A DNA stretch of 64,000 nucleotides from an uncultured Latescibacterota bacterium (GCA_958295785.1 OY282377.1:1564394-1628393); one strand, 5' to 3'; counted from the first letter of the stretch, positions 31,782 through 41,955 are shown. Notes: generated by a model not told the origin, from the letters alone. Numbers and translations are program-made.

Positions 31782-34700
31782 ATGCGTAAACGGATTGTGG
31801 CAATGGGCTTGTTGATGACCGCACTGACCGTGCTGGTCTTTTTGGGCTATCAGGCCGCTGCTGAGCCCGATGCCAATGCGGGCGCGACCCCTGGGGAATC
31901 TGCCCCGAGTTCTGACCTGCGTGCGAAAATTGCCGAGGCGCGCGATGCGGGGTTGCACGGCCTGCTCGCCGAGGGCGAGGCAGAAGCCTGGCGTTCGGAT
32001 GACGCGATACAGCGTGCAAAAGTTGCCGCAGGCCCCAATGCCAATGCGCGTCTGTCGCTGGATCTGATTCCCAATGGCGGGTCGGGCAATCAACGAAATG
32101 ATGCCGTGACCTCGGGCACCGTGTCTGGACAGGGCACCAAAATTGCCATTGAAGTTTTCGCAACCGGCGTGACCACCTCATTGACCGGCATGCGAATCCG
32201 CTTTGACTTTGATGCGTCTGTGCTGACCTATGTCAAAGCCGAGAACAGCGCATTTACCTTTCCAATTCGAGCTTCAACGGGCACTGACTTCGCGGCGCTT
32301 TCCCCGGTTACATTGCCATCATCAGGTTTTCTAACACGGGCAGAGTTCACCACAGTGACCGATGTCACGGGCAGGGAATTTTCCATTGGTATTGCGTCGG
32401 TAACGCTTTCTGAAAACGCGGGTTCAAGCGATGTGATCACCACGACAAACCGAATCGCGTTTAATGCGACGACTGCCCCGACGCCGGATTTTGATGGCAA
32501 TGGGGCGGTTGATTTTTTCGACTTTTTGGCGTTTGTAGGGCAGTATGACACCCGGCAAGGGGATGGCAGATACCAAGTTAAGTATGATTTGAATAGCGAT
32601 GGCGCGATAGACTTTCAGGATTTTCTGATTTTTGTCAGCAGTTATGACAGTTCGTCTCCCGACCTGATTGTTGAATTGCCTTCTGTCAGAGATAGTACCT
32701 TGACGCCTGGGCAAACCTTCACCCTAAGTGCCACCGTTCGCAACTCGGGCACGGGACAGTCGGCCGCGACGACCTTGCGCTATTACCGCTCGTCCGACGC
32801 GACGATTTCGACCGGCGATACGGCTGTTGGCACGGATAGTGTGAGCGAGCTTGCGGCTTCGGGCACCAGTGCCAAGTCCATTAGTCTGAAAACGCCATTG
32901 AGTTCTGGCACGTATTACTACGGCGCGTGCGTCGAAAGCGTCAGTGGCGAGAGCAATACGAACAACAACTGCTCGGATGGCGTGCGCGTCACGGTGAGCC
33001 GCAGCAACATCGGGGGCAGCAACAACCCAGACTTGATTGTTGAATCGCCTTCGGTCAGCGATAGTACCTTGACGCCTGGGCAAACCTTCACCCTAAGCGC
33101 CACCGTTCGCAACTCGGGCACGGGACAGTCGGCCGCGACGACCTTGCGCTATTACCGCTCAACCGACGCGACGATTTCGACCGGCGATACGGCTGTTGGC
33201 ACGGATGCGGTGAGCGGGCTTTCGGCTTCTAACACGAGTGCTGAGTCGATCAGCCTGAGAGCACCTTCGAGTGCGGGGACGTATTACTACGGCGCGTGCG
33301 TGGCAAGCGTCAGTAGCGAGAGCAATACCGATAACAACTGCTCGGCTGGCGTGCGCGTCACGGTGAGCAGTGGCAGCGGGGGCAGCAACAACCCGGACTT
33401 GATTGTTCAATCGCCTTCGGTCAGCGACAACACGCTGACGACAGGGCAGTCCCTTACTCTGAGCGCGACGGTTCGCAACCAAGGCACGGCCACGGCTGCG
33501 GCGACAACGTTGCGCTATTACCGCTCAACCGACGCGACGATTTCCAAAGACGACACGGCTGTTGGCACAGATGATGCGATCAGCGGGCTGGCGGCGTCTG
33601 GTACCAGTGCTCAGTCAAGTAGCGTAACCGCGCCGTCGAGTGCGGGGACGTATTACTACGGCGCGTGCGTGGATGCGGTAATCAACGAGACCGACACGAA
33701 CAACAACTGCTCGGCTGGCGTGCGCGTCACGGTGAGCAGTGGTGGTGTGGGCGGCATCTGTGGGCGAACCACACAGGTGCGCGCTGCTATTTTGGAACAA
33801 ATCGCAGGCGTTACCGATTGCGCGCAGGTCACGAAAACGCATCTGACCGGGCTAAGGGATACGCTGAATATCAGAGGAAAAGGGCTGACCGCGTTGCAGA
33901 CCGCTGATTTCAATGATTTATCCAACCTGCGCGTCTTGCGCTTGGGTAGCAACCGCCTGACCGCGTTGCCCGATGATATATTCCTTGGCCTGTCTAATTT
34001 GCAAGACCTCCAACTTGGAGGCAATCTCCTGAACAGTCTGAACGCGGATGTGTTTTCAAATTTGTCCAACTTGAGAAAGCTGGACTTGGGTGGCAATCGT
34101 TTGAACCGTCTGCCCAATGGCGTGTTCTCGAACCTGTCCAACTTGCAAGTGTGCTTTCTCCACCTTAATCAACTCAGCAGTCTGCCCGATAGCGTGTTCT
34201 CTGGCCTATCCCGTTTGGAAGGGCTGAATTTGGAAGCCAACCCAGGCGCGCCGTTTCCATTGACCCTGAGTTTGGAACGCACGGACAATGCAAATTTACT
34301 CGCGCCCAGCCCGGCAACGGTGCAACTCAAAGTCGATAAAGGCGCGCCGTTTGCCATGTCCATCAGCCTGTCTGTCACGGGCGGCAGCCTGTCGCAAAGC
34401 ACGGGGACAATCGCCGCGGGCAGCACCGAGAGCAGAGGCATCACCGTGAGGCAGAGCGGGGGCAACTTGGTTCGGGTGGGGGTGCGGTCCGTGTCTGAGG
34501 TGCCAGAGGATTACAAGGGCCTGCAAATCTCCCAACCGAACCGGATCGTTTCGCTCAGCCTGTTCGCAACGTCCTCTGATTTGGTTGTCGAATCGCCTTC
34601 GGTCAGCGATAGTACCTTGACGCCTGGGCAATCTTTCATCCTACGCGCCACCGTTCGCAACTCGGGCAACTCGGGCACGGGTTCGGTTGCCGCGACGACG

Positions 34701-37700
34701 TTGCGCTATTACCGCTCAACCGACGCGACGATTTCCAAAGACGATACGGAAGTGGGCACAGATGCGATCAGCGGGCTTTCGGCGTCGGCGACGAGTGCTC
34801 AGTCAAGTAGCGTAACCGCGCCTTTGACAGCGGGCACGTATTATTACGGCGCGTGCGTGGATGCGATAATCAACGAGACCGAGATAGGCAACAACTGCTC
34901 AACCGGGGTGCAGGTGACAGTGGGGACCCCGGACTTGGTGGTTGAATCGCCTTCGGTGGATAATACCACGCCGACGCCGAGTCAGTCCCTTACTCTAAGC
35001 GCGACGGTTCGCAATCAAGGCACGGCCACGGCGGCCGCGACGACGTTGCGCTATTACCGCTCGTCCGACGCGACGATTTCCAAAGACGACACGGCTGTTG
35101 GCACAGATGATGTGGGCGGGCTTTCGGCTTCTAACACGAGTGCTGAGTCGGTCAGTTTGACCGCGCCGTCGAGTTCTGGCACGTATTATTACGGCGCGTG
35201 TGTGGATGCGATAATCAACGAGACCGACACGAACAACAACTGCTCGGCTGGCGTGCGCGTCACGGTGAGCCGCAGTGGCAGCGGGGGCAGCAACAACCCG
35301 GACTTGATCGTTCAATCGCCTTCGGTGGATAATACCACGCCGACGACAGGGCAGTCCTTTACTCTAAGCGCGACGGTTCGCAACCAAGGCACGGCGGCGG
35401 CTACCGCGACGACGTTGCGCTATTACCGCTCGTCCGACGCGACGATTTCGACCAGCGATACGGCTGTTGGCACGGATGATGTGGGCGGGCTTTCGGCTTC
35501 TAACACGAGTGTTGAGTCGGTCAGTCTGACCGCGCCGTCGAGTGCGGGCACGTATTACTACGGCGCGTGTGTCGAAAGCGTCAGTGGCGAGACCAACACG
35601 AACAACAACTGCTCAACCTGGGTGCAGGTGACAGTGGGGGCCCCGGACTTGGTGGTTGAATCGCCTTCGGTGGATAATACCACGCCGACGCCGAGTCAGT
35701 CCCTTACTCTAAGCGCGACGGTTCGCAATCAAGGCACGGCGGCGGCTACCGCGACAACGTTGCGCTATTACCGCTCGTCCGACGCGACGATTTCGACCAG
35801 CGATACGGCTGTTGGCACGGATGATGTGGGCGGGCTTTCGGCTTCTAACACGAGTGTTGAGTCGGTCAGTTTGACCGCGCCGTCGAGTTCTGGCACGTAT
35901 TATTACGGCGCGTGTGTGGATGCGATAATCAACGAGAGCGACACGAATAACAACTGCTCAACCGGGGTGCAGGTGATAGTGGGGGCCCCGGACTTGGTGG
36001 TTCAATCGCCTTCGGTGGATAATACCGCGCCGACGACAGGGCAGTCCCTTACTCTAAGCGCGACGGTTCGCAACCAAGGCACGGCCACGGCTGCCGCGAC
36101 GACGTTGCGCTATTACCGCTCGTCCGACGCGACGATTTCGACCAGCGATACGGCTGTTGGCACGGATGATGTGGGCGGGCTTTCGGCTTCTAACACGAGT
36201 GCTGAGTCGGTCAGTTTGACCGCGCCGTCGAGTTCTGGCACGTATTATTACGGCGCGTGTGTCGAAAGCGTCAGCGGCGAGACCAACACGAACAACAACT
36301 GCTCCACCGGGGTACAGGTGAAGGTCGGGGCCCCGGACTTGGTGGTTGAATCGCCTTCGGTGGATAATACCACGCCGACGCCGAGTCAGTCCCTTACTCT
36401 AAGCGCGACGGTTCGCAACCAAGGCACGGGGGCGGCTTCGGCGACAACGTTGCGCTATTACCGCTCGTCCGACGCGACGATTTCCAAAGACGACACGGCT
36501 GTTGGCACAGATGATGCGATCAGCGGGCTTGCGGCGTCGGCGACGAGTGCCCAGTCAAGTAGCATAACCGCGCCTTTGACAGCGGGCACGTATTACTACG
36601 GCGCGTGTGTGGATGCGATAATCAACGAGAGCGACACGAACAACAACTGCTCAACCGGGGTGCAGGTGACAGTGGGGGCCCCGGACTTGGTGGTTGAATC
36701 GCCTTCGGTGGATAATACCGCGCCGACGCCGAGTCAGTCCTTTACTCTAAGCGCGACGGTTCGCAACCAAGGCACGGGGGCGGCTTCGGCGACAACGTTG
36801 CGCTATTACCGCTCGTCCGACGCGACGATTTCCAAAGACGACACGGCTGTTGGCACAGATGATGCGATCAGCGGGCTTTCGGCGTCGGCGACGAGTGCTC
36901 AGTCAAGTAGCGTAACCGCGCCTTTGACAGCGGGCACGTATTATTACGGCGCGTGTGTGGATGCGATAATCAACGAGAGCGACACGAACAACAACTGCTC
37001 GACCGGGGTGCAGGTGACAGTGGGGGCCCCGGACTTGGTGGTTGAATCGCCTTCGGTGGATAATACCGCGCCGACGACAGGGCAGTCCCTTACTCTAAGC
37101 GCGACGGTTCGCAATCAAGGTACGGCGGCGGCTGCCGCGACGACGTTGCGCTATTACCGCTCGTCCGACGCGACGATTTCCAAAGACGATACGGAAGTGG
37201 GCACAGATGATGCGATCAGCGGGCTTGCGGCGTCGGCGACGAGTGCTCAGTCAAGTAGCGTAACCGCGCCTTCAATAGCGGACACGTATTATTATGGCGC
37301 ATGTGTGGATGCGATAATCAACGAGAGCGACACGAACAACAACTGCTCAACCGGGGTACAGGTGACAGTGGGGGCCCCGGACTTGGTGGTTGAATCGCCT
37401 TCGGTGAATAATACCACGCCGACGACAGGGCAGTCCTTTACTCTAAGCGCGACGGTTCGCAATCAAGGTACGGCGGCGGCTACCGCGACGACGTTGCGCT
37501 ATTACCGCTCGTCCGACGCGACGATTTCCAAAGACGATACGGCTGTTGGCACGGATGATGTGGGCGGGCTTTCGGCTTCTAACACGAGTGTTGAGTCGGT
37601 CAGTTTGACCGCGCCGAGTGCGGGCACGTATTACTATGGCGCGTGCGTCGAAAGCGTCAGCGGCGAGACCAACACGAACAACAACTGCTCAACCGGGGTG

Positions 37701-39542
37701 CAGGTGACAGTGGGGGCCCCGGACTTGGTGGTTGAATCGCCTTCGGTGGATAATACCACGCCGACGCCGAGTCAGTCCCTTACTCTGAGCGCGACGGTTC
37801 GCAACCAAGGCACGGCGGCGGCTACCGCGACGACGTTGCGCTATTACCGCTCGTCCGACGCGACGATTTCGACCAGCGATACGGCTGTTGGCACGGATGA
37901 TGTGGGCGGGCTTTCGGCTTCTAACACGAGTGTTGAGTCGGTCAGTTTGACCGCGCCGTCGAGTTCTGGCACGTATTATTACGGCGCATGCGTCGAAAGC
38001 GTCAGCGGCGAGAGCGACACGAACAACAACTGCTCAACCGGCGTACAGGTGAAGGTGGGGAGGCCGGACTTGGTGGTTGAATCGCCTTCGGTGGATAATA
38101 CCACGCCGACGCCGAGTCAGTCCCTTACTCTAAGCGCGACGGTTCGCAACCAAGGCACGGGGGCGGCTTCGGCGACAACGTTGCGCTATTACCGCTCGTC
38201 CGACGCGACGATTTCGACCAGCGATACGGCTGTTGGCACGGATGATGTGGGCGGGCTTTCGGCTTCTAACACGAGTGTTGGGTCGGTCAGTTTGACCGCG
38301 CCGTCGAGTTCTGGCACGTATTACTACGGCGCGTGTGTCGAAAGCGTCAGCGGCGAGACCGACACGAACAACAACTGCTCAACCGGGGTACAGGTGAAGG
38401 TGGGGGCCCCGGACTTGGTGGTTGAATCGCCTTCGGTGGATAATACCACGCCGCCGACAGGGCAGTCCCTTACTCTGAGCGCGACGGTTCGCAACCAAGG
38501 CACGGCGGCGGCTGCCGCGACGACGTTGCGCTATTACCGCTCGTCCGACGCGACGATTTCGACCGGCGATACGGAAGTGGGCACGGCGGCGGCGATAAGC
38601 GGGCTTTCGGCTTCTGGCACGAGTGATGAGTCGGTCAGTTTGACCGCGCCGTCGAGTGCGGGCACGTATTACTACGGCGCGTGTGTCGAAAGCGTCAGTG
38701 GCGAGACCGACACGAGCAACAACTGCTCCAGTGCTGTAACCGTCACGGTTCTGCCGTATCCGAAGATGTACTGGACGGACTCTGGCACGAATAAGATTCA
38801 GCGTGCCAACCTCGATGGCTCCAATGTCGAAGACCTCATCACCACAGGATTGGCAAGTCCAATTGGCATCGCACTGGATGTGGGGCGCGGAAAGATGTAT
38901 TGGACGGACCAGGGCACGGATAAGATTCAGCGTGCCAACCTCGATGGCTCCAATGTCGAAGACCTCATCACCACAGGATTGTCGAGGCCAGAAGGCTTCG
39001 CGCTGGATGTGGTGGGCGGAAAGATGTACTGGACGGACAACTGGACGGATAAGATTCAGCGTGCCAACCTCGATGGGTCTAATGTCGAAGACCTCATCAC
39101 CACAGGATTGGGGCATCCAAAAGACATCGCGCTGGATGTGGTGGGCGGAAAGATGTACTGGACGGAATACTCTGTCACGGATAAGATTCAGCGTGCCAAC
39201 CTCGATGGCTCCAATGTCGAAGACCTCATCACCACAGGATTGTCGGTGATAAGAGGCATCGCGCTGGATGTGGTGGGCGGAAAGATGTACTGGGTGAACT
39301 ATGGCACGAAAAAGATTAAGCGTGCCAACCTCGATGGCTCCAATGTCGAAGACCTCATCACCACAGGATTGGCAAGTCCGTATGGCATCGCACTGGATGT
39401 GGTGGGCGGAAAGATGTACTGGACGGACTCGGGCTATGGCAAGGAAAATATTCGGCGTGCCAACCTCGATGGCTCTAATGTCGAAGACCTCATCACCACA
39501 GGATTGGAGGATCCAATTGGCATCGCGCTGGATACGCGGTAG
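31782..39542 (+). CDS. Giant secreted CARDB/LRR/YWTD repeat protein
   Basis: A 2,586-residue exported protein, presumably a cell-surface or matrix component. The start has AAAGGAGATAGCT before it and a signal peptide (MRKRIVAMGLLMTALTVLV then FLGYQAAAEP). A cohesin-like domain (about 85-230) precedes two dockerin-like Ca loops (about 233-290; DFDGNGAVDFFDFLAF and DLNSDGAIDFQDFLIF). Then come three CARDB-type repeats, a leucine-rich block (about 655-825), twelve more CARDB units each opening PDLVVESPSV, and six YWTD propeller repeats (KMYWTDSGTNKIQRANLDGS type) from about 2327 to the end. The CARDB units are 342-348 bp and nearly identical in DNA, a sign of recent tandem expansion. Ligand and function are unknown. 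Confidence 0.9.
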   Translation: MRKRIVAMGLLMTALTVLVFLGYQAAAEPDANAGATPGESAPSSDLRAKIAEARDAGLHGLLAEGEAEAWRSDDAIQRAKVAAGPNANARLSLDLIPNGGSGNQRNDAVTSGTVSGQGTKIAIEVFATGVTTSLTGMRIRFDFDASVLTYVKAENSAFTFPIRASTGTDFAALSPVTLPSSGFLTRAEFTTVTDVTGREFSIGIASVTLSENAGSSDVITTTNRIAFNATTAPTPDFDGNGAVDFFDFLAFVGQYDTRQGDGRYQVKYDLNSDGAIDFQDFLIFVSSYDSSSPDLIVELPSVRDSTLTPGQTFTLSATVRNSGTGQSAATTLRYYRSSDATISTGDTAVGTDSVSELAASGTSAKSISLKTPLSSGTYYYGACVESVSGESNTNNNCSDGVRVTVSRSNIGGSNNPDLIVESPSVSDSTLTPGQTFTLSATVRNSGTGQSAATTLRYYRSTDATISTGDTAVGTDAVSGLSASNTSAESISLRAPSSAGTYYYGACVASVSSESNTDNNCSAGVRVTVSSGSGGSNNPDLIVQSPSVSDNTLTTGQSLTLSATVRNQGTATAAATTLRYYRSTDATISKDDTAVGTDDAISGLAASGTSAQSSSVTAPSSAGTYYYGACVDAVINETDTNNNCSAGVRVTVSSGGVGGICGRTTQVRAAILEQIAGVTDCAQVTKTHLTGLRDTLNIRGKGLTALQTADFNDLSNLRVLRLGSNRLTALPDDIFLGLSNLQDLQLGGNLLNSLNADVFSNLSNLRKLDLGGNRLNRLPNGVFSNLSNLQVCFLHLNQLSSLPDSVFSGLSRLEGLNLEANPGAPFPLTLSLERTDNANLLAPSPATVQLKVDKGAPFAMSISLSVTGGSLSQSTGTIAAGSTESRGITVRQSGGNLVRVGVRSVSEVPEDYKGLQISQPNRIVSLSLFATSSDLVVESPSVSDSTLTPGQSFILRATVRNSGNSGTGSVAATTLRYYRSTDATISKDDTEVGTDAISGLSASATSAQSSSVTAPLTAGTYYYGACVDAIINETEIGNNCSTGVQVTVGTPDLVVESPSVDNTTPTPSQSLTLSATVRNQGTATAAATTLRYYRSSDATISKDDTAVGTDDVGGLSASNTSAESVSLTAPSSSGTYYYGACVDAIINETDTNNNCSAGVRVTVSRSGSGGSNNPDLIVQSPSVDNTTPTTGQSFTLSATVRNQGTAAATATTLRYYRSSDATISTSDTAVGTDDVGGLSASNTSVESVSLTAPSSAGTYYYGACVESVSGETNTNNNCSTWVQVTVGAPDLVVESPSVDNTTPTPSQSLTLSATVRNQGTAAATATTLRYYRSSDATISTSDTAVGTDDVGGLSASNTSVESVSLTAPSSSGTYYYGACVDAIINESDTNNNCSTGVQVIVGAPDLVVQSPSVDNTAPTTGQSLTLSATVRNQGTATAAATTLRYYRSSDATISTSDTAVGTDDVGGLSASNTSAESVSLTAPSSSGTYYYGACVESVSGETNTNNNCSTGVQVKVGAPDLVVESPSVDNTTPTPSQSLTLSATVRNQGTGAASATTLRYYRSSDATISKDDTAVGTDDAISGLAASATSAQSSSITAPLTAGTYYYGACVDAIINESDTNNNCSTGVQVTVGAPDLVVESPSVDNTAPTPSQSFTLSATVRNQGTGAASATTLRYYRSSDATISKDDTAVGTDDAISGLSASATSAQSSSVTAPLTAGTYYYGACVDAIINESDTNNNCSTGVQVTVGAPDLVVESPSVDNTAPTTGQSLTLSATVRNQGTAAAAATTLRYYRSSDATISKDDTEVGTDDAISGLAASATSAQSSSVTAPSIADTYYYGACVDAIINESDTNNNCSTGVQVTVGAPDLVVESPSVNNTTPTTGQSFTLSATVRNQGTAAATATTLRYYRSSDATISKDDTAVGTDDVGGLSASNTSVESVSLTAPSAGTYYYGACVESVSGETNTNNNCSTGVQVTVGAPDLVVESPSVDNTTPTPSQSLTLSATVRNQGTAAATATTLRYYRSSDATISTSDTAVGTDDVGGLSASNTSVESVSLTAPSSSGTYYYGACVESVSGESDTNNNCSTGVQVKVGRPDLVVESPSVDNTTPTPSQSLTLSATVRNQGTGAASATTLRYYRSSDATISTSDTAVGTDDVGGLSASNTSVGSVSLTAPSSSGTYYYGACVESVSGETDTNNNCSTGVQVKVGAPDLVVESPSVDNTTPPTGQSLTLSATVRNQGTAAAAATTLRYYRSSDATISTGDTEVGTAAAISGLSASGTSDESVSLTAPSSAGTYYYGACVESVSGETDTSNNCSSAVTVTVLPYPKMYWTDSGTNKIQRANLDGSNVEDLITTGLASPIGIALDVGRGKMYWTDQGTDKIQRANLDGSNVEDLITTGLSRPEGFALDVVGGKMYWTDNWTDKIQRANLDGSNVEDLITTGLGHPKDIALDVVGGKMYWTEYSVTDKIQRANLDGSNVEDLITTGLSVIRGIALDVVGGKMYWVNYGTKKIKRANLDGSNVEDLITTGLASPYGIALDVVGGKMYWTDSGYGKENIRRANLDGSNVEDLITTGLEDPIGIALDTR

Positions 39543-39555
39543 TGGCAGTAGTCGT

Positions 39556-39760
39556 CCCGACCTGATCGTTGAATCGCCTTCGGTCAGCGACAACACGCTG
39601 ACGACCAGGCAATCTTTCACCCTGCGTGCCACGGTTCGCAACTCGGGTACGGGTTCGGTTGCCGCGACGACCTTGCGCTATTATCGCTCGTCCAATTCCA
39701 CGATCTCCACGAGCGATACGCAAGTGGGCACGGATTCGGTCAGCGGATTGACGCGGTTCC
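39556..39760 (+). pseudogene. CARDB unit remnant past the giant gene's stop
   Basis: After the TAG at 39540-39542 the +1 frame resumes as GSGSSRPDLIVESPSV then SDNTLTTRQSFTLRATVRNS and RYYRSSNSTISTSDTQVGT. This is a 16th CARDB unit that fuses into the convergent enolase gene region. It shows that an earlier form of the gene continued with CARDB repeats here. No start codon is present. Confidence 0.7.
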
Positions 39761-40792
39761 CTAAATCGCCCACAGGTCATCGTGAAATGAAACGCCAAAA
39801 CCCGGCCCATCATTCGGCGCGATGTTGCCATCTGTGACTCGCGGCTGATCGCGCACCCACGTCATCCACGGGCGACCGCTTTCTGCCAAGGGATCGGGGT
39901 CGAGCGCGACTATCGCGTGCAGTGCCCACACCTCGCCGCCGCGGTGGGGACAGACCGATACATTGTAGCGTTTTGCCAAGGCGTAAATTTTGACCAACTC
40001 GGTCAGGCCGCCGCACCAGCACACATCGGGCTGGTAAATCGCGTGCAAGCCCCGTTGCATCAGGGCTTCAAACCCCCGCGCGGTGTATTCGTGCTCGCCG
40101 CTCGCAATGGGGATGGGGCTTTCGCGCATCAGCCGTTCATAGCCGTCAAAATCCTCGGGCAAAAGCGGTTCTTCCAACCACGTCAGGTCGAACGCGACCA
40201 ACCGCTCGGCAGCGCGCAACGCGCCTTCCACATCCCACCTCATGGACGCATCGCACATCACTTGAATATCGGGCCCCGTGACCGTTCGGATATCGCCGAA
40301 CAAATCGGCGATGGCATCCAATTCCGCGTGGGCATCCATCGCGCCAATGCCAAACTTGACAGCCTTATACCCCTGCGCGAGGGCTTCCTCAAGTCCGTTT
40401 CGCCCGCCCGTGCGATACGAGGGCACGGCCTTGTTCGCGCCGCCGAGCACTTCCACGAGGGGCTTGTTCGCGCGCTTGCCCCGCAAATCCCACAAGGCCA
40501 AATCCACGCCGCTTTGCGCCATCATCGCAATGCCCTTGTACCCATACGCCGCGGTATGGCGATACATCGCGTCCCACAATCCCTCGACATCATCGGCACG
40601 GGCGCCGATGAGGACTTCGCGCAACGCGGTCTCGACAACGTGAATGCCCGCTGCACCGCCGCCGCCAACGCCGTATCCGGATAGGCCATCGTCGGTATCG
40701 ACCCGCACCAAAATTTGTCCGAGACTTCTGCGCCATCCCTGCGGCGCGCGGTCCGCATCGGGTTGCGTTGCGCGGAGTTGTGTGATGATCAT
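39761..40792 (-). CDS. Enolase-superfamily acid-sugar dehydratase/racemase (MR/MLE type)
   Basis: A 343-residue two-domain protein of the mandelate racemase/muconate lactonising group. The barrel holds a Lys segment (GYKAVKFGIGAMD), metal ligands Asp (VMCDASMRW), Glu (LEEPLLPED) and Glu (SGEHEY), and a catalytic His in VCPHRGGEVW, typical of the mandelate-racemase/acid-sugar dehydratase subgroup. It would dehydrate or epimerise a sugar acid, fitting the catabolic genes upstream. ATG 40792 is chosen because GGAAAGGAGATCGGAT stands before it; a longer in-frame start lacks this. It converges on the giant gene's remnant. Confidence 0.86.
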   Translation of the reverse strand: MIITQLRATQPDADRAPQGWRRSLGQILVRVDTDDGLSGYGVGGGGAAGIHVVETALREVLIGARADDVEGLWDAMYRHTAAYGYKGIAMMAQSGVDLALWDLRGKRANKPLVEVLGGANKAVPSYRTGGRNGLEEALAQGYKAVKFGIGAMDAHAELDAIADLFGDIRTVTGPDIQVMCDASMRWDVEGALRAAERLVAFDLTWLEEPLLPEDFDGYERLMRESPIPIASGEHEYTARGFEALMQRGLHAIYQPDVCWCGGLTELVKIYALAKRYNVSVCPHRGGEVWALHAIVALDPDPLAESGRPWMTWVRDQPRVTDGNIAPNDGPGFGVSFHDDLWAI

Positions 40793-41112
40793 ATCCGATC
40801 TCCTTTCCTTTTTTTTGTCTACAACAAGGGGCAAGTCAGGGTTAGTATGCGATAGCCGTTCGTCAAAGTGCCTCGGGTTTTGGGGCTATTGGACGGGGAA
40901 TGACCACTGACTTTCGGGCGGGCACGGGGGCACCGCCCTTACGATTCGTTGGGTGAAATTCATCTATTCGCGCTTTTTATCGCGTATTCTGCTGAAAAAT
41001 ATAGGGATATGACGTTGCGAAAGCCAACGCCGCTTACTGGCCTTGATATGCGATCTGATTCCGCGTATATTTATCAAAGACGACGGATTCGCCAAATTCC
41101 CGGAGGAATGAA
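40793..41112. other. Intergenic region with GC-rich repeat
   Basis: 320 bases between the divergent enolase and DUF1992 genes. The GC-rich element lies at 40912-40947 (CGGGCGGGCACGGGGG then CACCGCCCTTACG). Short AT-rich tracts at 40968-41015 could hold a promoter for the plus-strand gene. I see no gene in it. Confidence 0.5.
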
Positions 41113-41904
41113 ATGGGCAAAACGATCAGACGTGCGCCAGATGGAAAGATAGAGAGGCGCACGCCCGATGAAATGTTGCGCGATGCCGTGGTGGGCGATA
41201 CGGACTTGCCCGGCAAGGGCAAACCGCTCGACTTAAAAGCGTATTTCCAACCCGATGCGGAACACCGCATGGCGGGCAAAATTCTGCGCGACAACAACGC
41301 GCTTCCCCCGCAACTGCAAGAGCGCAAAGACGCGGAAGAACACCTCGCAAAAGCCGAAGCACACCTGCACAGCGCAAGCGAAAAAATCGCACCTTTGCGA
41401 AAAGCAATTCGCCCCCTCGCTCAGACGCTCATGCAGACCTTTTCCCACAGCGCGGAAATGCGCGAAGCACTCGGCCTAAACGCCCTGCCCGAAGATTTTC
41501 ACCCGTCTTCAAAAACGCCGCCCGCCCGCGATACTGATCTCCTTTTGGTCATTGAAAACTACGGCCAGTTGTGCAAGCGACACAACGCGCTCGTGGACAA
41601 TCTGACCGCCCGTTGCCTCGAAAACCTGCGTCTTGCCCGCGAAAATATCGAAGCCAGCAAAAAGCGGCAGTTGATCAACCGCTCGCTTTTGCCGCCTTAC
41701 GCGCCTATCGCCACTGTGGATATCGAAGCGCGGCGCGAAGACATCCAAAAGCGTTTTGCCCGCTTGCCCGAACTTTCGCCGGATTGGAAATCGCATCTGA
41801 AAACGTGGCAACGGTTTCGCCGCCCCTCTCTGTGGCAGCGCGTTTTCCGGTCTGCGCGATTCACTCTTTCACGGGCCGGGAGATGCGGGCGGACTGACGA
41901 CTGA
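41113..41904 (+). CDS. DUF1992 (DnaJ homologue C28-like) domain protein
   Basis: A 263-residue soluble protein. The N-terminal DUF1992 signature is clear (DLPGKGKPLDLKAYF then HRMAGKILRDNNALPPQLQE, residues about 35-77). The middle is helical and charged with likely coiled-coil stretches (RKDAEEHLAKAEAHLHSASE). DUF1992 is found in small bacterial proteins and in the DNAJC28 family; function is unknown, with chaperone links only by name. Starts with CGGAGGA upstream. It is longer than most bacterial DUF1992 proteins. Confidence 0.8.
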   Translation: MGKTIRRAPDGKIERRTPDEMLRDAVVGDTDLPGKGKPLDLKAYFQPDAEHRMAGKILRDNNALPPQLQERKDAEEHLAKAEAHLHSASEKIAPLRKAIRPLAQTLMQTFSHSAEMREALGLNALPEDFHPSSKTPPARDTDLLLVIENYGQLCKRHNALVDNLTARCLENLRLARENIEASKKRQLINRSLLPPYAPIATVDIEARREDIQKRFARLPELSPDWKSHLKTWQRFRRPSLWQRVFRSARFTLSRAGRCGRTDD

Positions 41905-41919
41905 AAATCATTTTTCCGC

Positions 41920-41955
41920 TTCGGGCGAGCACGGGGGCATCGCCCCTACGTTTTT
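41920..41955 (-). repeat. GC-rich intergenic repeat copy
   Basis: Reverse-strand copy (TTCGGGCGAGCACGGGGGCA then TCGCCCCTACGTTTTT), between the DUF1992 gene and rdgB. It is very close to the copy at 13844-13874. Confidence 0.6.

Noticed and set aside
33745-38750. A CRISPR-like array because of regular DNA repeats
   Set aside because: Units are 342-348 bp, contiguous and coding, with no short repeat-spacer pattern.
38760-39542. The six YWTD repeats as a separate gene
   Set aside because: They are in frame with the CARDB array, without a stop or ribosome site between them.
38379-39641. 420-residue open frame on the minus strand across the YWTD and last CARDB repeats
   Set aside because: It is antisense to a well-supported repeat protein, its residues only mirror the repeat unit, and it has no ribosome site or family match.
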